Both the position numbers and the translations under genes were made by a program. From Kwoniella bestiolae CBS 10118 (taxonomy: Eukaryota; Basidiomycota; Tremellomycetes; Tremellales; Cryptococcaceae), in NCBI RefSeq assembly GCF_000512585.2, contig NC_089245.1:1178001-1242000 (forward strand): a stretch of 64,000 bases of DNA, given 5' to 3'. The notes under the pieces are model-generated. The model saw nothing but the letters and a program-made list of their open reading frames with translations, searched no databases and was not told where the DNA came from. This document shows positions 51,301-61,626 of this stretch, one piece after another (the stretch's first letter is position 1; every line of letters begins with the position of its first letter).

Positions 51301-52724
51301 AGATGTAGAGACGACGGCAGCGAGGTCGGCGAGTTTATCGGGCTCGTCAAATACCTGAGAAGAGGTATTGGACATTGCGAATGAGGTGACTTGTTCTCTG
51401 AACATCGGTTGGAGCTGGGCGATCTCCTTGAATACCGAGATGAGTTCTGACATTATTGCTCGGATCACTTGCGAGTCTTTCTGGTATGGTTCGAGAGAGA
51501 CGTTGGAGACATTGGTGATTGAGATGTCTGGTACGAGGGAATGGATAAAGTTGATAGGTGAGAGGGGTTTGGAAGGTTTGTGTTGAGCGGGTTTGGCGGG
51601 TTCTATATGACGAATGACATCACAAAATCAGTACATGTTCTTGTTTGGTCAGACCGCAAGAAATCAAACGTACCGGCTTGTTCCTCCCCTTCCTCGCTCT
51701 CCCTAGAGACCGTACCCAGCTCTTCTCTCACCTCCTCAACAGAGGGTACATCAGGCTCAAAGCTCTCTACATGACCTTCGACATTCTCTCCCTCCGTCAC
51801 CTCCGGTGTAACCTGTACGAACGGCGCCTGAGCAGCAAGTTGTCCAGGGGTGACCAGCTCATCAATCTTGATCCGTCTATGAGGGAACAGTACCGCAGTA
51901 AGACTCTCAGGTTTACCCTCCCCCTCATTCGATGTGAAACAACTGGTGATCTGACAGAAGACACCGACATTGTGTACCTGGTCCAAAGACTCAATCACGT
52001 CCGAATCGGAATTTGAATCTTTCAAAAGGAAGGCTCCGACGTATGGCTGTCCCTTCGCTTGGAGTTCCCGAATGGCCTTGATAACGGGTGGTGATCTCAC
52101 TGTAACGGCTTTGTAGAATCCGGGAAAGAGGGGTCGATGGGTGATAGGTACAGCTAGGACTTGGGGGTATGTCTCGGGTATATTGGGTTTAACAATTTCT
52201 TTACCGCTCGCTGAGTTACCTCCTGCAGAACCGGGAAGGGAGAACGGATTACTTGACGATGTCGAAGAAGAGGTGGTAGATCGTGTACTGTTGGAAGATG
52301 ATTCCTTCTTTGCTCTTTCTTCGGCAGTCTTGGACGACTCAGCTTCCTCCGATCCATCTTTCTCTTGTTTCTTCTCCACCTCCTGCTCTTCCTTCGCGGG
52401 TCCTTGTTCCTTCTGTGTCTTAGCTTCTACCTCTTCACCTTTCTTCCCCTCCTCGGCCTTCTCCTTGGGCTTATCCTTATCATTCTCACTAGCTGGATTC
52501 ACCCATCTTTTCTTCTCCATCAACCTTGACGAGCTATGTATACCCCTCGTTTGCGAGAACGCATCCCTGGATCGGGCTGCTTCGAGATAATGAGCGAGAG
52601 ATCGGGTAGGAGGCTGAGTGGCAAGTGAGATTGATCGTGTGAGGTGGGTCGGCCGAGATGAGCTGGCGATGGCGCATCGCTGGGATGATGAGGAGGATCG
52701 GACGGCTGCTCTGATCGGTAACAT
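48305..52724 (-). CDS. PIM1: Mitochondrial Lon protease
   Basis: ATP-dependent serine protease of the mitochondrial matrix that degrades misfolded and oxidised proteins. The start at 52724 gives [20 protein letters not shown], an Arg/Ser-rich, acid-free targeting peptide. A Lys/Glu-rich linker (about residues 70-140) is followed by the substrate-binding N-domain: [33 protein letters not shown] and [19 protein letters not shown]. The AAA+ module has [20 protein letters not shown], Walker [14 protein letters not shown], then [20 protein letters not shown]. The proteolytic domain carries catalytic Ser in KEGPSAGTA and catalytic Lys in [10 protein letters not shown], followed after an intron by LAAHRAGIK. 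Twelve or so introns are present and the size is about 1,100 residues. All catalytic residues are seen, so it should be active. Confidence 0.95.
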
Positions 52725-53101
52725 GGTGGTATGTACACGAAGAGTTAACTTTTGAACCAGAAGAGCAGAATGTAGATGATCGAGGTAGAGTATGGAGATG
52801 GATTCGTCGATATCGATTCGATTAGATATCAGGTATAATTAGTATCGCACATTGGTAATCAATCTCAAAGTGGAGGGAGAGCAGAGTCAAGATGTCCGAT
52901 GATGAAGCGTCACTCTATAACTACAGTCTAACCGAACCAAGGAATCGCCGCAGGGTCACTGTGGCGATTAGATTCCGTTGTCATTTCTACCTGTACCATT
53001 TCACTGCTATCAAGACTCGTCCAGAGATCTAATCATGCATATGTCACTCTGACTCTGCAGACGGACATGACCAAAAGAGTATGGCGAGTTATGCATATAC
53101 A
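52725..53101. promoter_or_regulatory. Lon promoter and 3' end of the pseudophosphatase gene
   Basis: 377 bp between two minus-strand genes. It presumably carries the Lon promoter; no element is recognised with confidence. Confidence 0.4.
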
Positions 53102-54226
53102 CTATGTTACAACAGTTTCACTCTTAATCGTCTTCTCTTTCGATATATCCCCATTCATCACATCTTCCTTCTGCCCTTCTTGTCCAGGAACGATCCCATT
53201 CACTTCCCGATCAACGGTCTTACTTTCTTCGTTTTCCTCATCTGATGATTCTTCGACTTCTGCGGATGAGGGGACCCACCACGATGGTCTATATTGTGGA
53301 GGAGGAAGATTGACCAGGTCTGGGTCAAATAGCTAACAAGAGTGAACGTACGACTCAAATCAGCTTTCAGCTCGGTCAGTGAGGTGGTACAATGTGAATT
53401 GACATCACTTACTTCTATATACTGTTCATCCGCATATCTATGTTTGCTTCCTGCATGAGCACGATACTACCATACGGGAAACGCAATCAACATCGCATTT
53501 CATATATAGTCACAAGACAGTAATGGATGACGTTGATAGGTCGCACACTCACCTCAACAAGTGTAGAAGCAAAATTCCAACCCTGCATCACTCTCAATGC
53601 ACCTACCACACATCCAGTCTGATGTACCCCGATGCTGCCAATCAAATATTATCATTGGCTGTTTTCCATTTGCAAAGATACGATGTGTCAATGAAGGGGA
53701 GAAGTGGTACCATGCACACTTACGGATCGATAAGTAGTACAGGATGAGCTCTGATATCCAGTATATACTTCTCCAAGGCTACTTTGATGACCTCGTCTCG
53801 GACGGGCTTCCATTCTGTTCCTGGTGGTCTCCATAGATTCAGTCCGAGATGTATCTGAGCATATGGAACATGTAAGCCGGGTATCCCTTCGTGGACATAT
53901 CGAATTATGTCAAGTGAGAACAGAATACAGGGAAGGGAGGGGAATAACACTCACAAAGTCTATACCGGACGACCTGATAAATGTCAATAATGGTTTAATA
54001 GGATGTTCAGGCGTTAACGAAACGATCGTTTTGAGGTTCAACGAAGATAGGAATGGTATCTATTTCCAGCTCCACGGGATGAGTCGTCCGCAATATCTTA
54101 AGGGTTTAGAGAGCAGCAACTCACCTGAGCTGCAGTTGGACTCGCACATCTATATACTCCAGGCTCGACTGTTGAGAATAGGTTGGGCACTTGGATGAGA
54201 GCTGGTCCGGATGGTTGTTTCGACAT
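53102..54226 (-). CDS. OCA-family (Siw14-like) phosphatase with degenerate active site
   Basis: Member of the fungal dual-specificity/atypical tyrosine phosphatase family that includes Siw14 and the Oca proteins. The start at 54226 gives MSKQPSGPALIQVPNLFSTV, then EPGVYRCASP as in the family. PFLSSLNLKTIVSLTPEHPI and WKPVRDEVIKVALEKYILDI match the core. In active members the loop is HCxxGKHRTG; here splicing gives LIDPIGVHQTGCVVGALR. The catalytic Cys is therefore Asp and the catalytic Arg is Gln, while HxTGCVVGALR is kept, so it should be catalytically dead. The final ~90 residues are Glu/Ser-rich, ending KSETVVT. Five introns are present. A structural or regulatory role like that of non-catalytic Oca subunits is inferred; OCA4 is the closest idea but not proven. 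Confidence 0.82.
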
Positions 54227-55350
54227 CTCGATTGTGATTTTGTGGGAAGAAGTACCGCCTGACTAGCAGGCTATATACGCTGCTTGATCATACTTTGATT
54301 TGTACGTGAGCAGCTGGGAGATATAGCTGTGTTGGGTATAAGAATTAGCTTATTCACCATGAACAACAGTCTGAAAATCGTCATCAACATGCTTTCATTC
54401 TTCACTTTCAAGTGACATTCCTCCACATGGAATCAATAATGCATATGCATGTTCATACTCATGCAATACCGGACTGCTCACTTCATCTCCGTATGACCGT
54501 CGATCTGATTACGTATACAACGCAAGCAAGCAAATCACCCGCCCCCTTAGCTCACTTTTAGCATTTTAGCGCGAATCGTACCGAAACGCGTTGCGCTTTG
54601 ACTTTGCTTTTCTCAGGGTCAGGGTCATCCCCCGGATGTGTGTGTGTGATTTTTATTGTGTTATTTTGTTGATGTCGTGTCGGATGAAACGATCTGTGCG
54701 TAATATGGTAGTAAAGGGGAGTCTGGAACATAGCATCTCCCTTTCTCTCTCTTTTGCATACGATACGCTGCGCTGCGCTTTTACCATTGTATGGTATTAA
54801 TGGTAGTATTGCAACAACAAACAGAGGAAGATCATTCACCCTTGTCATCTGATCATCATTCTTCCTACTCCATTCTTTTTATTCCTTTTATTTCACTAAT
54901 CGCTCATAATCCAAACAGATACAGACCAACCCGCCTCTGTTCACCAGCCTCGATTAATCCTACTCTACCATACATACTACTTGTTGACAAGTAACAACCT
55001 ACTACACCTACACGCTCCTTTGATTCTTGCTTCACGTTGTGGCTCTGGAAAAACAAACAGATCCAAGCTCAACCCCATACATACCACCGTACTACACCGT
55101 ACTATACGCATCCTTCAAATCAATCCAACCAAACTGAGCATAGTCCATCGTTAGATTAAACATATCTCAATAGTCTCTTGTTCCTGTCGCCCTACATTTT
55201 CAAGTTAGTACCATTCATCATCACGTCTCAACCCATCACCACTATCAATCCCTAAACCACCTTGTTTCCCGCATCGCAAGCTCTTGTCGACGATCGCTAA
55301 CACCAAAACTTATACATTCCTTTCATCCTTCTCTCCTTTCAGCCTCCAAA
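54227..55350. promoter_or_regulatory. Long divergent promoter and 5' leader region
   Basis: 1.1 kb between the pseudophosphatase and the Ser/Thr-rich surface protein. It holds TTTTAGCGCGAA (54564-54575) and ACGCGT (54586-54591), which resemble E2F/SBF and MCB cell-cycle boxes, a short TG run near 54640, and a long C/A/T-rich, G-poor leader up to 55350. No gene is visible. Confidence 0.45.
54586..54591. promoter_or_regulatory. ACGCGT (MCB-like) element
   Basis: ACGCGT, the MluI cell-cycle box core, sits 10 bp after a TTTTAGCGCGAA sequence. It is a short motif and its function is inferred from other fungi only. Confidence 0.3.
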
Positions 55351-57101
55351 ATGCACATCTCCGCTACCCTCCTACTTCTCCCCCTGGTACTAGCTCACCA
55401 AGGTACACCCCCCGCTCCCGCCTATAGAAGACATCACGCAAGAGCGGTAGTAGATGCCAATCGACCTATCCCAAGAGCAGGAGGAGTCATCGACAACGGT
55501 ACTCTCGCTTCGATCTCGCAACATGATGCTGAGTACTCAGCAACTCACACGACTGTCATCGCTACTTCCGCTACTGCAACTGCAACCCAAGATGATGATG
55601 ATGCTTTGACCAGCGCTGCTACGAGTGCGTCAAACAGTGGGAAGTTTGGGGATGGTCTGCCCTCTACCACTACTTCTTCGAGTGCTGCTACTGTTAGTAC
55701 ACTATCTAAATAATCGCAGATCAGGCGTGAGCTGATAAGCCATTCCTTGCAAATAGTCAAGCTTAGCTTCCACTTCGACTGAAGATCTCGCAACTTCTAG
55801 TGTTACTTCTGAATCAAGTGAATACCATTTTCTTCCTTCTTCTTCCTCTTCTACTTTCAAACCTTTGACCACCCCCAACGTGAGCACAAACACAATTACA
55901 AGTGTTTCTACAGAGTCAAGTACCAGCTCAATTTCGAGTACATCTACAAGTTCTTCTTTGTCAAGTCCCATTTCAAGTGTTTTTCACGAAGTAACATCAA
56001 GTTCAAGACACAGTGTAGCTGACCAAACAAATTACCACCCTTCAACAGCATCTTCAACTCTTTCATCCGCAGTTGCAACTTCGACGGCCCTCTCCACCGA
56101 AGCACTGCCAACTACCATCTCGCAAGTCGCCTCCTCCGCTATAGCATCTACCACCGCGCACTCGACCGTTGTTCTCGTCACCACCGCGTCAAAATCGCAA
56201 ACCACCCACAAAGCCTCGTCAACTGCTGAATCTGCTGAAGGAGAGAAGAAGTCTTCTGGTATTGGTAAAACAGCTTTGATCGCTATTATCGTGGTTGCGT
56301 CCGTGGTCGGTGCGGCAGGTATCGGTTGGACATTGTTCAGGAAATGGAAATTGAGACCTTCCAACAGGTTCGACAAGAGGATGAACCCTATTGACTTCTC
56401 TCCTAACAACGGCGATATGAATGATGACTTGTGAGTGGAACGATCTCACAAATGGGATCGCGATTAAGGGACTAACGTATGTTGTGTTGTTCTGAACAGC
56501 TTCGAAAAGACCCTTCAACGAACCGCTTCCAACTCGTCTGCCTCAAGGCAACGAAGAGAGCTGGTAGCCGAGCTCGATGATCCCAACCATGTTCCAGGTG
56601 TACCTCAACACGATTTCACAGCTGGTACAGCAGGTGTCGGAGCAGGTTATGCCGCCTACCAACAAGATCCTTATTCCCACGCCGAACAATACGATTACGA
56701 AGCTGTATACAACCAACACGGTCAACAACAAGGTTACGATCAGTACCAATACCCTCCTCAAGCTGTCACACAAGATCATCAAGGTTACGCAACCTATCAA
56801 GGTGCTCCCCCTACTCAAGATGATGCAGGTTACGCGGACTTGCAAAGAGGTAATTCGATCGGAAGTGGTTCAGGCCACGGACACGGTCATGGCCAAGCGA
56901 TGCACCAACACGACCAACAAGGTCTTTACCCTGGTCAGATGACTTTCCCCGATGCTAGTGAATATGGTGCTCTGGGTAGACCAACCGGAGGTGCTGATGG
57001 ACCGTGAGTCTATGTTGTGTGCCCTCGTTAGTCAAGATACCATGCTGATTAGTGTGTATACTTGCAGATATGCCCAAGCAGCTCAATACAGAGGATACTA
57101 G
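55351..57101 (+). CDS. Ser/Thr-rich single-pass surface protein (stress-sensor-like topology)
   Basis: Predicted plasma-membrane protein with a mucin-like outer part; no named family is recognised. The start at 55351 gives the signal peptide MHISATLLLLPLVLAHQG. About 230 residues of Ser/Thr/Ala follow, likely heavily O-mannosylated, with few cysteines. The transmembrane helix is TALIAIIVVASVVGAAGIGW, closed by the basic stop-transfer FRKWKLRPSNRFDKRM. The cytoplasmic tail includes EKTLQRTASNSSASRQRREL and then Gln/Tyr/Gly/His-rich sequence with repeated QGY/QQG units, ending YAQAAQYRGY. Intron 1 uses the less usual donor GTTAGT. Three introns are present. The topology is that of Mid2/Wsc cell-wall sensors, but no WSC Cys-rich domain is present. 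Confidence 0.78.
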
Positions 57102-57541
57102 ACCTCGCTCTCCTGATTTCGCTTCAATTCTTTGTTCCGACCTCCTCAACATTCTCCCAAACCCAGTAAGACTTGCTGGTCGAGTCTTTCTTCCATTCAA
57201 ACCCAAACTCTACCAATGCCACCTCACGACCAATAAAAGCATCATAATATGTTTTTTTAACTTGTTCATAACCTACATGTGTTTTCATAAATTAGTTGTG
57301 GGGGTATCTTTGTCATGCTTTATTAGAGGCCAAAGACAATGCTTCTGACGAGGTGACGATGGACCATGGCGTTTTGCGGTTTGCCAATAATCTGTAATAT
57401 TTTTGTATTCTCAATCTCATGCAACCTTGACATTCATACTTATGAGGCTCTTTCTCAATCTGTCATTAACTGGCCGTAATTGGTTCATTCGTTCGATGCA
57501 CATATTATACTGGCTATTGCTATGTGAAAACAAATACATAA
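57102..57541. other. Convergent 3' intergenic region
   Basis: 440 bp between the surface-protein stop and the stop of the first secreted paralogue. It is T-rich with TTTTTTT and ATAATAT stretches; no gene is seen. Confidence 0.45.
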
Positions 57542-58894
57542 TCACTGAGCGGTGGTGTCAGTATCACTTCCATTCCCACCTGATAACCTGTTCTCCTCAT
57601 TGATCACTTTCAGATCCTCCCTCCATGATAACAAATTCAAATCGGACTTGATATCTTGCCAAGCATACGTGAGTTTACCGATCTCAGGAGAAGGATGATA
57701 TAGGTCAATGGTCCTATCAGGTAACTTAAAGGTATGAGCACCGTGCCGCACAAATTGCCTTGCCTTGCCTTGAACATTCGAGGGAAAAGAGACTCACTGA
57801 GCACCCTCGTTAACGCTGAATACCCCATAAGCCAAATCGGGCTTTAGCTTCTGCGCGGTAGATGTGGATTGGAAGATGTAGGGATATAATTTCGGAGAGA
57901 AATATCGCCAGGTCGTCCCTAGATCAGATCGAGATTGAGATGATCAGATTGACCTTTCTTACCTCAGGCTAAGATACGACCGATGGAATTCATCGATGAG
58001 CGAACGAAGCAAAGCAAACTTACAGATCTCATTCTCGAGCGTTGAGAACTGACTGACTTGGTGGTCCATACCGCTTAATGCGCGCATATAATCTTTGGAC
58101 AACGTATCGCCCTTGTTCAGTGTATCGCCCGAGAGATTTGGGATGTGATGTTGGAGTATAGCAGAACGGAGGACGGCGGGCCAGCTGTGTGTGTGTGTGA
58201 GCCTCGTCAAATTAGCCTAGCCCTTCCCTTCGACCTTTTTCCTGACTTTCTTAGTAGAAATAGTACACTATAGTAGTAGGTGATAATTTGTTATCACAAA
58301 CTTACCCGACTCTCTTCTCATAGCTCAACAACCCCACATCATCCCCCAACGCCTGATTATAATTAATCCCATAAGTCTTCGTACCCCCCTTAACACTCTC
58401 CTCATTTTCTAGGATATACAACTTGACATTGGTGATTTGGGTATCGGTACTGGGCGGCACATCGTCAAAAAGATACTTGATACTGGACACATTGAGGTAG
58501 GTAAGGAGGGAGAGGACGGTCCCGAACGATGAAGAGGGATCATCGTTGGAATTGCCCGTGGAGCCTATGAAGAATATTCGAGAGATTAGTATATTCACTG
58601 GGGGTAGCGACTTGATAGCCTCGTACTCACCTTGTGAGATATCATCATAGTTTGGCTTATCGCCTTGGAATAAGGGATAAGCCGTCGATGAAGCTGTAAA
58701 AGAAGGCGAGGCGGAATCTCGAGAATGCAGTTGGATAGCTGGAGTGGCGTGCGCTGAGATCGCTTGAAGGAGGGTCAAGACTGTCGGCGTAATGTCAGTA
58801 CGAAGATCATGCATTACATGTAAGAAGCTCGAATGAACTTACCAAGCTCTAAAGAGAGTGAGTAGACAAATGACTCGAAGGGATTCTTCATCAT
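57542..58894 (-). CDS. Secreted protein A, possible inactive calpain-like (C2) peptidase
   Basis: Paralogue of the gene at 59814-61021. The start is at 58894 (a second Met follows directly); splicing G|TC gives a signal peptide ending in LVLTLLQAISAHA. The mature part contains NYDDISQ then, across an intron, GSTGNSNDDPSSSFGTVLSL and SSIKYLFDDV. Further on are TNVKLYILENEE, GWPAVLRSAILQHH, DYMRALSGMD, KPDLAYGVFSVNEGA, TIDLYHPSPEIG and WQDIKSDLNLLSW. This order resembles a calpain core: D-I-x-Q-G, the helix after the catalytic Cys, the W-x-x-L-L-E-K-A-like helix, GHAYxV and LRNPWG. The catalytic positions appear to be Ser, Leu and His instead of Cys, His and Asn. About 310 residues, six introns. 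The gene is well supported; the calpain link is inference. Confidence 0.72.
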
Positions 58895-59813
58895 GTGAGG
58901 CTATCTGCTGTGTCGTAAGTGATTGGCAGAGGTTGATGGCACTATAAGATACAGTTTCAACAAAACACAAGACTGTGTGAAATCTGTAGAGTTATGTTTT
59001 CAAGATCCCAATCGTGAATCTCTTCTGGGATCTATCGTACTACAGTACCGTATATGTATGCATTTGAGTCGAACCTTTAAAACGATGTTCAGTTCTATTT
59101 TTACAACTCACAAGCGCGACATTGATGCCCATGATCAACTACCTTTGTTGCACGGGCGTGATCGACCTGCCCTTTCATGGTACAGGGAAAGGATGAACGA
59201 CTTTCTTTTGTTCGGGATTGATCAAACGCGTCATGAGGATGTGGGGTGAACCCTTTTTGCACAGTAATAGCGAGTTACTGTAAGTTAGTTTCACTCGACC
59301 GGACTTTGTTTGAATGGGAGAGCCAGCATTGAGATGTAGGTGAACCACCTTAATGAGCATACGTTGCTGATAGGGTATCAGTGCTGATCAGTCCGGGCTG
59401 TTTGGGATGTCTCCTTTGACATGTGTTTGGGATCTGATCCCCTCGTAGGGGCGACAGAAGGGATGAATGAAAGGAATGATTACTTAAGTTTTTTGTTTGC
59501 ATGGGATTCACATCATTTCCTCTGACCGCCATGCGTAATCAACGACATTCGACAGGATGGGGTGCAGGTTGAAACACTGTATTTTATCTTTACGGGGTGA
59601 CCCGCCCCAGTGGTAATGCAAGTGTGCGGCCTGAACGGACGACGACCTTGCTGAACGCAGGCCGAAAGAAGACGATAATGTGCATGATGGTATAATATCA
59701 AGTGAAAGGGTATATTGTGACTGTCCATGACCAACACAATGAGGCAATGCAGATCATCAAATTATCGGACGGTAAGGTTACACAAAACGAGGATATGGAG
59801 TCAGAGTTTGTTA
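58895..59813. other. Spacer between tandem paralogues
   Basis: 919 bp between the two secreted paralogues, which lie head-to-tail on the minus strand. It should contain the promoter of protein A and the 3' end of protein B. Short open frames here lack splice structure. I found no remnant of a third copy. Confidence 0.45.
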
Positions 59814-61021
59814 TTAATCCCCTTGTTGATTTAAATCAACAGGCCACGAAACGATATCTAGATCTTTCACAATCTCATCCCATTGATATACTCTCCGACC
59901 GACTTCAGGATTAGGATCGTAGAGATCGACGGTCCTAGTAATTCAGGAAAAATCCGTTTCACAATATCAGCTAAAAGCACGGGTGTTGGGCATGAATCCG
60001 CTGAAACGTAACTGAACACTCACTTATTCTCTTTGAACACTTGTACAACCCCATAATCATGTTCCGGGGCCAACTTCGTATTTCCCAGTTCCACCGTGCG
60101 GAAGACGTAGGAATGTTTGTCAGGTCCATAGTCATTCCATATACTCCCTATAGTGCCGCACACCAATAAGCCCTCATGTATATCTTTATGACGGGGATAC
60201 TCTAATATTCTCATCAAAGATACTCACACAAGTCAACTTCCTCCACTTGGTCAGCTCTGTAATCCAACCCAGTCAGAATCTTCATACAGTCTTTTGCCAA
60301 TCCTTGTCCTAGTCTATATGACTCCACTCCAGGAGCATGATGTTGGATAATCGCCGATCGAAGAGCGGCAGGCCATCTGATCCAAAAGAAGAACCATATC
60401 GGAACAGCTCAACTCAAGGCAAATCTACTAAGGGAAGCAAAAGAACTGAGGACCCACCCTGCTCTCTCATTACCCATTACGTGCGACCCATTCACAATCG
60501 CCTCATTGTAATTAACACTGTAGTTCCTGACTCCTCCGTCCAGTAGATGAAGCTTGACGGTGGTGATACTTCCAGTTGTGGAAAGCTGATCGAACAGTCC
60601 TTGAATGCCTGAGGAATTTATATTCGCTAGAATACCTGCTGTGGCCGGGTACCATGCCTGTGAATCGTCGGGTGAGCAGGACTGGTCTGTCCATTGATAT
60701 TCAATTACCGTTAATATCATCAGCAGAGAGGCACTAGTGGTGATCAGGAAAAGGGGAAGGAATACCTACCCGCTATGACATCAGTCAAGACTGGACCGTT
60801 CACTCCGAATAACAGCGGGACGGGGGGAGGTACAGCCTGAGTGGAAGTGGTGGGTTGGGCTGTCGAAGAGTCAGAGGAGGTGGGGATGGTCGATGCTTGA
60901 GAGAGACCAAGGAAGGTCAGGACTGCAAGCAACGTTATATCAATCTCGTAAGTGACAGAGGTATATTTGTGCTACATCACTCACCTCCAACTCCGATGAG
61001 GCTCTGAGGATCGGGTATCAT
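59814..61021 (-). CDS. Secreted protein B, paralogue of A, possible inactive calpain-like (C2) peptidase
   Basis: The start at 61021 gives MIPDPQSLIGVG, then across an intron VLTFLGLSQAS, a signal peptide; the split codon G|TC sits exactly where protein A has its own. The mature part reads GPVLTDVIA, DQSCSPDDSQAWYPATAGIL, SSGIQGLFDQL, TTVKLHLLDGG, GWPAALRSAIIQHHAPG, MKILTGLDYRAD, APEHDYGVVQVFKENK, TVDLYDPNPEVG and WDEIVKDLDIVSWPVDL before TAA. It aligns block for block with protein A. Compared with calpains, QAWY stands where DCWF is expected (Cys replaced by Ala), the His of GHAY is retained (EHDY), and the Asn of RNPW is Asp. About 290 residues. The calpain fold is inferred; the paralogy with A is plain. 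Confidence 0.72.
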
Positions 61022-61626
61022 CTGGCTGCGGAATATTGTGAGTTGATTGCTATCAAAAGGCACGTCTAATAGCCGTACAAGAAAAGAAACCAATCGTATA
61101 AAAATGTCTCTACTTCTTGACATAGATTGAGGGAAAGAAAAGACAAAAATATGATCAAAGATAATGTGAAACTCACATGCAACACCTTATACATGGAACA
61201 GACAACATTGAAAGTAAGACACTCACCTGCGAGTATGAAAGGAGACGAAACAGTCGACGAGATCCGTTCATGACGCGATAGTTTCGCTCATCAATATGTG
61301 TTACATCCTTTCATTAAGTCTCATCCTGGTGTATCACCCCTGAGATTGATCAGACAGTGGACGCATCGCTTTCTTTGCCCTCCTGCCCCTCCCATGTAAG
61401 GAGACCACATACTGTATACCAGTACCCAGAGTGCCACCAACGCATCAGCCACTAGCGACTTGGCTGAGGCTTGTTTATCTCGGCCTTGGTCACGGTGGTG
61501 GAGGTTGTCCAAAATTACAAAGTGCGAACCGCCTGTCTAAACATCCTCATATCATTCTGGTTCTCAAGTAGAGTATACCCCACTACAACTCGAGGAACTC
61601 AGCTGCGACACTGAGCAGGCAGCGTT
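61022..61626. promoter_or_regulatory. Divergent region with probable 5' leader of protein B
   Basis: 605 bp between protein B and the NAA40-type gene. On the minus strand an ATG at 61269-61271 opens MNGSRRLFRLLSYSQ before a GTGAGT donor, but joining it to the next exon breaks the frame. It is therefore more likely an upstream leader reading frame than the real start. Confidence 0.4.

Noticed and set aside
52141..52590. Long plus-strand open frame of 149 codons
   Set aside because: Antisense of the Lys/Glu-rich linker exon of Lon; codon bias of the real strand produces it.
53067..53336. Plus-strand open frame with a hydrophobic start
   Set aside because: It overlaps the last exon of the pseudophosphatase in antisense and has no leader or family support.
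58895..59813. A third, broken copy of the secreted paralogue between A and B
   Set aside because: I looked for the W-P-A-[VA]-L-R-S-A and D-L-Y-x-P-x-P-E blocks on both strands and did not find them.
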